Assembly: GCA_025677825.1 (NCBI GenBank)
Contig: JAIXMO010000017.1
Location: forward strand, 248,001-312,000
Source: Helicostylum pulchrum
Lineage: Eukaryota > Mucoromycota > Mucoromycetes > Mucorales > Mucoraceae
Direction of reading: 5' to 3'
Length of the DNA: 64,000 nt
The position numbers and the translations under genes are program-made. The notes below the pieces were generated by a model. The model did no database searches. It had not been told where the DNA came from and saw nothing but the letters and a program-made list of their open reading frames with translations. Position 1 is the first letter of the stretch. Each line of letters starts with the position of its first letter. Positions 1 through 9,807 of this stretch are shown piece by piece.

Positions 1-675
1 TCTTTCGAATACCAAGGTCAAAAGTGTTCCGCTTGTTCTCGTTGTTACGTTCCCGCTTCTCAATTTGCTCAATTCAAGAAGGATATTATCGAGGAACACT
101 CCAAGATCACTCAAGGTCCCGTTGAACAATTCCATCATTTCTCTGGTCCCGTTATTAACAAGTTCGCTTTCGATAAGATCAAGTCTTTCATTGACCACGC
201 CGCTACTGATGATGATTGTGAAATTATTGCTGGTGGTAAGTGTGATGACTCTGTTGGTTACTACATTGAACCCACTATCATTGTCACCAAGAACAAGTTC
301 GCCAAGACCATGACTGAGGAAATCTTTGGTCCCGTTGTTACCATCTATGTCTACGATGACGCTGATTTCGAAGCTACCTGTAAGCTCGTTGGTGAGACCA
401 CTCAATACGGTTTAACCGGTGCTTTCTTCGCCAAGGATCGTGATTCTATTGTCCACGGTTCCAACTTGTTGCGTAACACTGCTGGTAACTTTTATATCAA
501 CGATAAGTGTACTGGTGCTGTCGTCGGTCAACAACCTTTCGGTGGTGGACGTGCTTCCGGTACCAACGATAAGGCTGGTTCTTGGTCTCTCTTAACCCGT
601 TTCATCTCTACTCGTACCATCAAGGAATCTTTCGTTCCTATCGAGAACTTTGTTTACCCTTCCAACGCCATCTAA
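1..675 (+). CDS. PUT2: Delta-1-pyrroline-5-carboxylate dehydrogenase, 3' part
   Basis: The reading frame is open from base 1 and stops with TAA at 673-675, giving the C-terminal 224 residues; the 5' part lies outside the window. It begins with SFEYQGQKCSACSR, the catalytic-cysteine block of the ALDH4 family, and carries the ALDH signature EEIFGPV and the glycine-rich FGGGRASGTNDKAG block. The family oxidises glutamate semialdehyde/P5C to glutamate with NAD in mitochondria, the second step of proline catabolism. Codon use (AAG, ACC, GTC, GGT) resembles that of the ribosomal protein gene in this window, so strong expression is likely (inference). No intron is visible in this part. Identity is well supported by the ALDH4-specific cysteine block. 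Confidence 0.93.
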   Translation, partial: SFEYQGQKCSACSRCYVPASQFAQFKKDIIEEHSKITQGPVEQFHHFSGPVINKFAFDKIKSFIDHAATDDDCEIIAGGKCDDSVGYYIEPTIIVTKNKFAKTMTEEIFGPVVTIYVYDDADFEATCKLVGETTQYGLTGAFFAKDRDSIVHGSNLLRNTAGNFYINDKCTGAVVGQQPFGGGRASGTNDKAGSWSLLTRFISTRTIKESFVPIENFVYPSNAI

Positions 676-986
676 ATTTTTTGATCTCATCTTTTTCTTT
701 TCAAATCTAAATCTTTTTTTTTTTTTTTCGTAAGAAGCAACAAAACCAATCATATACAACAGGGGGGAAAAGAAAAAGTCTACTTATATTCTGTATGAAA
801 TCATTTTATAGACCCATTTACTATAGAATATTTCTAGGCTTTTCTTTTTCTTTTCTTTATGATTTTGGGGAAGAGTTTTTTTCTTAAAAAAAAAACTAGC
901 TTTTAGTTTTGAATCATGTATAAAAAAAAAAAAATATTGTATCAATAACCCAAACCCCATCACACATTTTACATAAAATAAAAACT
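676..986. other. Intergenic spacer between convergent genes
   Basis: This AT-rich spacer holds poly-T and poly-A runs only. It separates the 3' end of the P5C dehydrogenase gene from the 3' end of the deaminase gene, so it should contain both polyadenylation regions. No reading frame, tRNA or repeat was recognised. Confidence 0.6.
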
Positions 987-1466
987 TTATTGTTGTTTCA
1001 AAATATGTTGATTTGGTCTTAAACAGTCTTCTTGTACGTGAGGTACAATCAATACGTCAACACCTTGTCGTTCTAATAACTTAATTCCTTCACAGCTAAC
1101 CAAATTAGGCGGTTCTCTGACACCCACCACCACACGTTTTATTTTTGCTTCCAGAATTCGAGTCACGCACGGTACGTTGCCTGATAATCGAACTGAACAA
1201 GGTTCCATCGTTGTGTACATGATTGCTTCTTGCAAATCCATCGTGGGATCTGTGAGTTTGGCTAATGCACATTCTTCGGCATGTGTGTTGCCTGGTATCT
1301 CGCGTGAATACCCAACCGAAAGTATCGTATCATTTAAAACTAGAACTGCACCGACGCAGTAGGCTTTGGGTGCTGGAATGGAGAGTTGCGCTTGCTCAAT
1401 GGCAAGTTGCATGTATTTGAGATCCCCAGCATCATAAGTGTAGCGTGTTCCGTATGGGTCAGTCAT
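987..1466 (-). CDS. Cytidine/deoxycytidylate-type deaminase, riboflavin (DRAP) deaminase-like
   Basis: Single exon, 159 residues. It has the zinc-dependent deaminase signature: His62-Ala-Glu64 (THAEECAL) and a PC-X9-C pair with Cys90 and Cys100 (MEPCSVRLSGNVPC). The stretch after it (KRVVVGVREPP...CEGIKLLERQGVDVLIV) has the layout seen after the deaminase motif in RibD/Rib2 riboflavin deaminases, where a 'G...L..AGI.V' segment closes the domain. That family deaminates the pyrimidine intermediate of riboflavin synthesis. Size fits a stand-alone deaminase domain with no RNA-pseudouridine synthase domain of the yeast Rib2 kind. A tRNA- or cytosine-specific deaminase is the main alternative; the fold is sure, the substrate is inferred. 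Confidence 0.8.
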   Translation of the reverse strand: MTDPYGTRYTYDAGDLKYMQLAIEQAQLSIPAPKAYCVGAVLVLNDTILSVGYSREIPGNTHAEECALAKLTDPTMDLQEAIMYTTMEPCSVRLSGNVPCVTRILEAKIKRVVVGVREPPNLVSCEGIKLLERQGVDVLIVPHVQEDCLRPNQHILKQQ

Positions 1467-2603
1467 TTTTTTTGCTGTTAGAAAAAGGGGGTTATTTGCT
1501 TTTCTCCCCGTTCTATTTTTTTTTAGTGCCTCGGACTTTTTTTTCGTGCAACTTTACAAAACGTTTTGTGTAAGAGCGTGAAAAATGACGCCGCATGATT
1601 TTAGAACATAAAGGGGGGAGGCGCGCATATTTGGAACTTTGATGTTTGGTAGAATTTAGAATCTTAAAAAAAAGTCATATTCCGTCATCGTTAAAAGCGC
1701 TTTTTATTTCATTATGTTTGTATCTTATACAGGATTTAATTCTCTGAATAAGTATACTTCGATTGTTTTTTTAGCGAGTAGACTAAAAGCACAGTCTTTA
1801 GTACAAAAAAAAAAGTGTAAAAATAGAGGTTTATGCATTACGTTTTCTGATGTAAGATAATGTCCCCTCCTAGATCCTTCACTTTTCCTTTTACAGCCCC
1901 CCCCCCCCCCTCTTTTTCTTTAAATCTCTTCCATGCAAATCTCTTCAAATACATAAATTAAAAACAAAGTGTAAAATATTGTATTTTATTCACAATAACC
2001 ATTTGCACCGACATCACCATAGTTTGTTTGTAATGGCCTTCTTCGCAACTTTAGCTGTTGTACCATCAACAATAGATTTATCATGAGACATTACCACTAT
2101 ACCTTAAAACTCAAATGATTATTTTTACATGACTTGGAAATAGTAACATCCCTACATACATCGTTAATAATTTGTTCTTATAAAAAAACAGTAATATATA
2201 CCGTAAGAACCCCTCTTCAAGGGGGTAGAACAGTCAATTTCAGTTGAATGCTAAACCTCTTGAAAAATAAATAAAAAACTATATACTAAACTTTCGGCAG
2301 TTGGCAAATTTTCAGTTCGACAATCATTTTCAACAACAAGCTCCATTTTCATCTCAAGAGTCAATATAACATAAAATGGAGATGTTTCATTTAAATCGTT
2401 TGATTGACGGATAGCTTTCATTTTACTAAGAATTTCGTGCGCACGCTGAGTCAGTGCTCTTTTTTTTAAAAAAAAAAAAAAGTTCAAGTCAAAAAGGTTC
2501 CTGGCTTGCTTTTTTTAAAAAAAAAGTAAAGTGGTATTGTACCTCGCGCGCATAAAATACAAGGAAAAAAAAGTAGAAAAAAAAAAATGAAAAAAAAAAA
2601 AGC

Positions 2604-2703
2604 GAGATGTAATACATGAATCGTTAAAGAGTAACGATTAATAACTAGGCTTAAATAGCTTAAATCTGTTACTCAGATATACTATTTTCAGAGAACATTC
2701 TTC
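2604..2703 (+). repeat. Dispersed repeat, copy 1 (about 100 bp)
   Basis: The segment from GAGATGTAATACATG to GAGAACATTCTTC aligns over its whole length with 18252-18346, with substitutions and small gaps scattered through it. Both copies are preceded by A-rich tracts. The copies are 15.6 kb apart, so this is an interspersed repeat, probably a remnant of a mobile element. No coding frame or terminal repeats could be assigned. Confidence 0.65.
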
Positions 2704-2817
2704 ATTTATTTCAGATTTTATTTGGAAGGACAGTAATTCAGTTTTTCAAAAATTCATTTTGAGAAACTGTTTTTTTTTCATTTTCATTATTATTGGACAA
2801 GCTTCACCGGTAAAAAA

Positions 2818-3040
2818 GCTCAGGGACGGAGCACCAATCAATTCTGCTTGACAAATCTCGGTTAAAGGTTTAAACAGAATTAGGGGGAGCATCCCACAAA
2901 AAATCTACTTTTTCTCAAGTTGAAAGCAAAAGCTCAGGGCGGAGCACCAATCAAATCCTGTCTGACAACCTCGGCCGTAGGCTTAAACAGAACTTAGGGG
3001 GAGCACCCCAAGGGAATCCACTTCCTTCCCAAGTAAGCAA
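2818..3040 (+). repeat. Imperfect tandem duplication of an about 113-bp unit
   Basis: Two adjacent units, about 2818-2930 and 2931-3040, share AGCTCAGGG(A)CGGAGCACC, a central block with TTAAACAGAA and TTAGGGGGAGCA, and a CTCAAGT/CCCAAGT end. Each unit also repeats a GGAGCAyC word internally, once near each end. The two have diverged at many positions, so the duplication is not recent. The unit is more GC-rich than the spacer around it. No frame runs through both units. Confidence 0.7.
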
Positions 3041-4816
3041 AATTTTAAGGTAAGGAGAAAAAGAGAAAAATGACATGTGAAAAAGACGGCGTATTTATAG
3101 TTTTTTCGTAATTTGTTTTCGTGGCTTTTCTTCGTGACTTTTTTTCGTAACTTTTTTTTCGTAGTAACGAGTAGTTTAGCTACACTACTCTATAGTGTCG
3201 CTCAAGGATTAACGTAAAATAATCGAACATGTATAGAGGGGATAAAGATATATACTAATTGTGACTATGTTAAACTCTCACAGAACAGTGACACAGGCGG
3301 ACCTGTTCCTTTTTTTCATAATTCGTAAAAAATAAATAAACGCTCACACAAAACACCGCCTCAAATATTTTATTGCATTAAATTCTCTCTTTTTTTTTTT
3401 TAACACATGTATTATAATTCTAGTTAGTCTCAACTTCTCAACTCGTGTCAAAAATTCCTTAAAGTGCAAGGTTTTAAGTAAACAGGTCTTTTATCCATCC
3501 CAAGAAACATTCCAAAGATGACATATAAAGCGCCTTCTTATTACCATCAAACCATTTTATTCAGTAATCTGAACATTCTGCTGCATACTGAAAGACATAC
3601 CACCGTTTTTTTTTATAGTAAATTGATATTCGTGTTATGCTCATTCAGTCAGCTACTAGTCATTCAACAATACAGGTAGGGCGTTATTTAGTAAAAAAAA
3701 ATACTCCAAAGTTGTAGGTTTTAATATTTTTGCATACTTTTGTAGCTCCTAGAATGATCTTTAAAGGGAAATATATGCTGCTTTTATGAATGTATCTAAT
3801 GCTGATTCGGAACCATCCTTATATAATCATCCATTAGGCGTAGGAACTAGACTTACGGGGTACAGTTGTTGTTGAAAGCATTCTCGTAAAAAAAACAGTA
3901 CACGTTAATCCACTACAAGACAATAGGCAGGTAGCGTTCAAGAGGATGTTCTTGATGTGAACACCGCTAGCTAGGTATCCATTCCGTTTGTGGTTTGCGC
4001 CTGCTTTATTCGTTTTGTTCGTTCCAGTAAAACTCGCCAGCTATTCATCAAAGATTGGAGAATCTTTAAGTCGAACTCAAAATTATACCCAACTGCTTGT
4101 TACATTTGCCAGAACTTTTGTCTTTGTGGAATGATTTACTGCTCTTCCCGTAACTGGTTTTTCGTTATTGTGTATTGAACATCTTTTACTAAACTATACG
4201 GCAAGCCGAATATTTCAGTCTTCAAACGTCTTGAGGTCAAAGTGGCGAAATTATCGTGCATGCTAATACCGTTGTACAAATAAAAAACCTGATTTTGTAA
4301 CTACCAGCGTAACTTTTACGTGAAGAGCCATATGACAATGTCGCATTAGGGGCTAGGATACTTGTTGTGGTGAATGGCTCTGACAATGAATCTTGGATAA
4401 TCGATGATATATGTAATGAAGTCCTTTAAAATTTCTTAAAACATTTATTTCTGCAGGAAAATGATGTAATGCCCAGCGACAGTGTATTTAGACTTTGAAT
4501 TTTTGTACGGCGGTTGGTTTCTTTTACGAGCTCCTTGTTACTGTCGTAAATCTTCCTTGATCGCATATTAGGTTCTATTGAACGCAAGATATTCTCAAAA
4601 AGCGCCATTTGGCGCTGAAGGCACTATAACTACCGCAACGCTAAAAGAAAAGAGAGAGAGAGAAAAAAAGGATCTGATGAAGTTGTCGTATAAGCCTTTC
4701 AACTATAAAAAAACTGTTTTGTGTAGTGTAACTCGATAATCAAGCAACAAAAACTATTCAAAAAGGGTTTGCATAGTAAAGTATTTAATATAATTATAAA
4801 GAGAAGAGGGAGGAGG

Positions 4817-6392
4817 TTAAACTTTGGCAAAAAAGCTTCGGTCAAGTCTTAATTTGAGAATAAGGAGAAAGACAGTAGCTAAAGCATAAGCAACACCAGA
4901 AAACATTTTGTAACTAAAGAAGGGAGTAGAGTCGACGTTGGTTTCAATAGCGCTTGCAATATTAGGACCGAATACAGCGATAACGTTGGAGACAAGTAGC
5001 AGAGATAGACCCGAGAGGAAGGATTCCATACCGAGTAACGAAGCGCAGATAGGAGAAATCAAGGCAAAGAACGAACCACTGGTCAATCCAAAGACGGTAG
5101 CAAACGCCATTAAACTACCATAAGTAAACGCAAATGTCCAAATCAACAAACAACTCACGGCGGTAATAAACGTAAATAACAAATTGGTATTAATCTTTCC
5201 AATGCGATCAGCCAAGATACCAGTCAAAATACGACCTACAAAATTACAAGCGGAGCTGACAGCGACTAAAGTAGAACCTTGTTCCGCAGTAAACCCAAGG
5301 TAGGTACCGTACGAAGGTAAAAAGAAGTAAGGAATAAAGTAGCCGAATAAACCAATATTAGATGCAAAAGCGAATAGAATAAAATTAGCGTTTTTGCAGA
5401 CGGAAAGGTTAATGATTTGAGATAGTTTTTTGTGCTGTCTGGTCTTAGGGGGGTTGCGTTCACGGACGCAGTAGCAAGCAAGCATATCAAATGCAAGACA
5501 TATAAAACCTAGGATGCGGTATGTCCATGCAGGACCCAGTGATGCGTTGATCGATGTCATGATAAACGGAATAATTAAGCCGCCAATACCGGAGCCGCTT
5601 GCAATCATGCCAAGTGCTAATCCACGACGCTTGGTAAACCATTGAGGAGCGACACCCATAATAGCAACATAGATACACGAGGCACCCACACCAAATAATA
5701 CACCTTGGGTTAAATACAAGTGCCAGATTTGGGTACTGAATCCAGCCATCTCAAGTCCAAGACCAACAAGAAATGTACCTGTTATTAATACGATTCGTAT
5801 ACCGAATCGGGAAGCACAGATTTGTACAAGAGGACTGACTGAGTTAAGACAGACCAATGCAATTGTTCCGACAAAACTCAATTCGACTGCGGCGCCCTTG
5901 AATACATTTTGTTCATAATAGTCTTGCATTACACCTAATTTTTTTTAAAGAAAAAAAGCATGTTAATATTGCAGCATATGCCTTTTTAAGTAAAAAGTAT
6001 ATGAAAGAAAGAGAGAGATTTTCCTTACCCCTAAAAAAACAAAAATTGTTAGTATGTAATGTTTTTTTTAAAAAAAAAAAGATATATACAAGGACTTACC
6101 AACTGGTTGCAGTACCAAAACTAGTTACTTGGACTAAAAATGCGCCAAGTACAACGAACCATCCAAACCCACCATCTGGACCATCTTCTGCTGGTGGAAG
6201 TTCGATATTTTCCGAACCTAGTGATAAAATAGATGTTGGATCAGTATTTATTTGGTTTTATTTATTTATTTATTTACCTCCTATGGTATCAGACACAGAG
6301 CGATCACTGCTTGAAAGTGAAAGGGCTTCGGGGTCAGCAAAAGTCTTTTCATTTTTTGAGTTATCTAAAGTAATAGCAAGTTCGTTTGTCAT
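4817..6392 (-). CDS. Monocarboxylate-transporter-like MFS permease (MCT/SLC16 type)
   Basis: Three-exon model, minus strand: 6392-6278, 6217-6100 and about 5934-4817, roughly 448 residues. The N-terminal tail is acidic/serine-rich, then PDGGFGWFVVLGAFLVQ, the TM1 signature of MCT/SLC16 proteins, and MQDYYE follows as in fungal MCT-like permeases. About 12 hydrophobic segments follow, with a basic loop (RERNPPKTRQHKK) in the middle and GRILTGILADRIGK after TM8. The family moves monocarboxylates or related solutes across the plasma membrane; the substrate here is unknown. The exon 2/3 junction is odd: joining the obvious GTAAGT donor (6099) to the TTAG acceptor breaks the frame by one base. A GT four bases upstream (GTTGGTAAG) would restore it. 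Confidence 0.85.
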
Positions 6393-7001
6393 ATTTCTTT
6401 ATAATAGTTAAGACAGTCTAATATAGAAGTCCTAAGCTGTGTTTTTTTTATATAAGAAGGAAAACCTACGGGGTAGAGTATATAGCTTGATTTGTTTTTT
6501 TTTCTTGAACTAAGAAAGAAAAAAGAATATAGAAAAACAAAAAGAATTAGATCTGTATATTGCGATTGCCTTTTATATAGTGTGAGAAATTTATGATTGT
6601 GGGGATGTTCGGTCGGGAGCGCGCTAAACTTGTCCGATTTGTAACTTGACATGAAAAATAATTAGATGGATCAAAGTGCGAAGGTTTACCCGGGGGATAG
6701 TTTTTCTCTTTTCAGTATCACTGTCCAAGTGTCTCGTGTCAGAATCAGGAGCGTATTTATCCGTATCTTAATACCATATAACCGAAAAAAAAAGGTTATT
6801 TCGATCTGTATAAAACATCGCGCACGCACTAATTCGCACCTGATTTTTTTTTTGATCTTTTACCATATCTTGATTTTTTTTGGGATCAGATAATTGTAAT
6901 AATGTGTAGTCACGTAATAAGCCACTCTTTTTTCTGTATTCCCTTATATTTTTTTTATGTACATGATTCTTTTTTTTTTTTTTGATAAACACACATAAAA
7001 A
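6393..7001. promoter_or_regulatory. Divergent intergenic region (MFS transporter / GPATCH4-like)
   Basis: These 609 bp lie between two start codons pointing away from each other, so they must hold both promoters. The sequence is AT-rich with several homopolymers and no clear TATA box on either side. No further gene was found; the reading frames inside are broken by poly-A/T runs. Confidence 0.5.
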
Positions 7002-7954
7002 ATGGATAAGTGGAAGGGTTCTTTTGCTCAAACTCAATTAGAAAAATTCGGTTGGGAAAAGTAAGTCTTTTTTTTTCTAAAATATATATATATATATACA
7101 CATACACACCAAAAAAAAAAAACTAACAAAAAAAAAATAGCGGAGAAGGTTTAGGAAAGCATAAAGAAGGTAATGTCAAACATATCAACGTCTCTATCAA
7201 AAACGATAAAAAGGGTGTTGGAGTCAATGGAGGCCAATGGGAGTTTGCATGGTGGGATCACTTATACAACAAGAGTGCGTCTTCAGTAGTCGTCGCTAAA
7301 GAAGAAGGGGAGATTACGATTGCCACTAAAACCAAAGGCGAGACACGTCGTTCAAAGACAGGTATTATTTCAACACAGAGACCTACTGGTAAAACAGTGA
7401 AGCCAGAAGAACAACCTGTTAGCAGTTTGACATCGATGGCCGATGCTCGTAATATGATGGACAGTGTGAAGGATATCCATGAGAACATGGCACAACGTGT
7501 GGCTACTGCTTCGCTGTACGGATCGTTTGTCAAGAGCGCTACAACCGATAAAAAAGACGACGAAGAGGACGAGGAATTAAAGGATTATTCAATGAAGATC
7601 ACTGACGCTGAATTGTTTGCAGCTTGCGAGGGACGTACTGCTCGTAAGGGTGGACGTGGGTTAGTAGATCAGACTGGTAAATTTAAAAGAGTAATGCAAG
7701 ATTATGTGCGACCTGTGGATGAGGATGATGTTGTAGATACCAAGAAGAGAAAGCGTACAGAGGATAGTACCGAGAAATCTGAAAAGAAACAAAAGAAGGA
7801 AGATAAAAAGGCCAGAAAGGCAGAAAAGGAAGCTAAAAAGGCCGCAAAGGCAGAAAAGAAGGCAGCCAAAGAAGCTAAAAAGGCTGCCAAAGAAGCTAAA
7901 AAAGCTGCCAAATTAGAAAAGAAAGCTGCCAAAAAGTCATCAAAGAAAGATTAG
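7002..7954 (+). CDS. G-patch domain protein, GPATCH4-like (nucleolar)
   Basis: Two exons, 7002-7060 and 7141-7954, joined in frame through an AA|C codon; 290 residues. Residues about 1-60 form a G-patch: MDKWKGSFAQTQLEKFGWENGEGLGKHKEG, followed by the GVG...FAWWDHLYNK block typical of GPATCH4. The C-terminus is a long KKAAKEAKKAAK-type lysine/alanine helix of about 70 residues preceded by a KKRKR signal, as expected for a nucleolar protein. G-patch proteins activate or recruit DEAH-box RNA helicases; human GPATCH4 works with DHX15 in ribosome biogenesis/snRNA maturation. The intron (7061-7140) has an ACTAAC branch site. The Lys/Ala tail is a low-complexity repeat and may vary in length. Confidence 0.85.
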
Positions 7955-8061
7955 AGATAGACATTTTTTATTTTTTTATTTTTTTATATATTTATTAAAA
8001 AAACTTTTGCATTAAAAAAAAATTAGTATATTAAGTATAGTGTTGTATGTATTGTATTATT

Positions 8062-9354
8062 TTAATTTCTTGGTGTAATACTACACCATCGTACTAGTTT
8101 CCATACCAATACCAGTCCAGATAAACCGGCGACAACGATACCACCATACAAGAACCCATCATGCAACATCTTTCCACACACGGTCGAATTACTTTCCTTA
8201 TACGCCTCCACCATACACTTATCACCCAATATCTTGGTTGCGACAATCAATCCTAAGCCTGCAAACAAGAACAGTGTTAAGATCATCATGGAGATAGCCG
8301 AACAAAACGAAATGCCAAAGCAACAGTACCCTTGTCGTCTCATATCGTTGTTCATTGCCATAGGTGGAGGTCGTATCATGGACGGGTTACTAGACTGGTT
8401 TGGCATCATACCAAATGGAGCAGGTGCAAAGTTTGTATGTGGAGGAGGCGGAGGAGAAAATAACGCACTGTTTCTTTGGTGCGGTAGGTTAAACATAGGA
8501 GGCTGCATCGGAGAAGGGTAGAGTTCTTCACTTTTACGGAACGGTTGTGCATTACCGTAGTACATTGGTTCTGGTCGGTGGTGATGTCGGTACAGGTCGT
8601 CCTGTGTATCCATAGGTCCGTATGCCAACTGGTCAGTGCGAAAAGGGTCTGGTTGTTGACTATTATAACGCTCTGGTTGCTGCTGCATATAAGGGTCTGG
8701 TTGCTGCTGCATATAAGGGTCTGGTTGCGGCATATAAGGTTCTGGTTGCTGACTATTATACCGCTGTAGTTGTTGGCTATAATGATCTGGTTGCGACATA
8801 TAGGGCTCTGGTTGTTGACTGTACCGATCTGGTCGTTGATTATAAAGATCCGGTTGTTGGCCGTACCGCTCTGGCTGCTGGCTGTACTTGTCTGGATAGT
8901 GCTCTTGCTCTTGCTTGCGTAACTTGTTTTGCCTTTCGGCGTAAAGATAGTCTCTTAAATTAACAGCCTCTGGATCATCGTAATAGCCGTCATCTGTAGC
9001 AGCAGCTTGTCGAATTATATTATTTTCGTGATTGGAACCGGTGGATATACGGGCTGATAAAGACTTGTTTTCGTCAGGTAAAGACTGTCGGTGAGACGAA
9101 GCGTCGTGAAAGGAGGATTGCTTGTTATGTGACGAAGACTCGGAAGGATGGAATGAGTGTCTGCTGCTGTGAGAAGTCTCTGCATCCCTAGTAATAGTGT
9201 GTTGGAAGGGCTCGGATTGTCTTTGTGATTGATCCAGAACGTAAAAAGGCTGCTGCAGATTTTCATCTACAGGTACTTCTTGATTTGGTAAGGGACGAGG
9301 AAGTGGGTACTGCCCCGCATAAGGATCCAATGAGTTTCTTTTTCCAGTAGACAT
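8062..9354 (-). CDS. Hypothetical two-TM membrane protein with Q/P/Y-rich tandem repeats
   Basis: Single exon of 430 residues, not recognised as a known family. Residues about 1-150 are Ser/His/Gln-rich. Residues about 155-255 are tandem repeats of an 8-10-residue unit of the form 'RYSQQPEPY(M)', e.g. ERYGQQPDLYNQRPDRY. A Pro-rich stretch follows, then the C-terminal 90 residues hold GYCCFGISFC, TM1 (ISMMILTLFLFAGLGLIVA), a short loop with two cysteines (C-X15-C), and TM2 (GGIVVAGLSGLVLVWKLV). The long N-terminus is most likely cytosolic and disordered, with the Cys-bearing loop outside. The repeat codons are strongly biased to CAG/CAA plus CCA/CCG, so length polymorphism by slippage is likely. 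The next gene upstream is Cdh1 on the same strand, 0.45 kb away. Confidence 0.7.
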   Translation of the reverse strand: MSTGKRNSLDPYAGQYPLPRPLPNQEVPVDENLQQPFYVLDQSQRQSEPFQHTITRDAETSHSSRHSFHPSESSSHNKQSSFHDASSHRQSLPDENKSLSARISTGSNHENNIIRQAAATDDGYYDDPEAVNLRDYLYAERQNKLRKQEQEHYPDKYSQQPERYGQQPDLYNQRPDRYSQQPEPYMSQPDHYSQQLQRYNSQQPEPYMPQPDPYMQQQPDPYMQQQPERYNSQQPDPFRTDQLAYGPMDTQDDLYRHHHRPEPMYYGNAQPFRKSEELYPSPMQPPMFNLPHQRNSALFSPPPPPHTNFAPAPFGMMPNQSSNPSMIRPPPMAMNNDMRRQGYCCFGISFCSAISMMILTLFLFAGLGLIVATKILGDKCMVEAYKESNSTVCGKMLHDGFLYGGIVVAGLSGLVLVWKLVRWCSITPRN

Positions 9355-9807
9355 TTTTTTCTTTTATAAACAAACAATTGAAAAAAGAAAAAGAAAAAAG
9401 AAAAAAGAGTTTTTGTTTTTTACTTGTTTTTGACACCATAAATAGGTCATGTCACGCTTCGTGGTCAAACAATATCTGATGCGTATATTTGTTTCTTTCA
9501 GAAATTCTTATAAAAGAAACGTGTATTCTCTTTTACTTTTGCATACTAGCAGAAATAAAATGAAATTGTAAAGCTATGTAAATATTTTATTTATACTTGT
9601 AGTTAAGTAAACAATTATAAGTGTTTTTTTAAAGGGCAAATAAAATAAACTAAAAGTGTATTTTTATTACTATTAATAGGTGTGTGCTACAATAATAATA
9701 ACAATGAAAAGAGAGAATAAAAAAAAGGGGGAGATCTTTAAACAAAAAAAACAAAAAAAAAAGCACAAGCCCATAATGGTATCTAAAGATTACTGTACGC
9801 TTTTTTT
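9355..9807. other. Intergenic spacer
   Basis: This AT-rich spacer contains the promoter of the two-TM protein gene on one side and the 3' end of Cdh1 on the other. A/T runs only; no reading frame or structured element was seen. Confidence 0.55.

Larger units (their letters stand above)
1467..4816. other. Gene-poor spacer with repeats and decayed sequence
   Basis: About 3.3 kb with no gene that can be defended. It contains many A/T homopolymers, a C11-12 tract near 1898, a dispersed repeat (2604-2703) and an imperfect tandem duplication (2818-3040), listed separately. A minus-strand frame at 2251-2487 and another at 4426-4608 look partly coding-like but lack promoters, convincing starts and recognisable domains, and may be fragments of decayed mobile elements. 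The 3' end of the MFS transporter gene lies at the right border. Confidence 0.55.

Noticed and set aside
2251..2487. 78-residue minus-strand frame with a coding-like middle
   Set aside because: The start lies in a poly-A/T run, no intron or promoter is visible and no domain was recognised. Kept only as a note in the spacer.
7702..7932. Ala/Phe-rich minus-strand frame opposite the GPATCH4-like tail
   Set aside because: Mirror image of the Lys/Ala repeat; no independent support.
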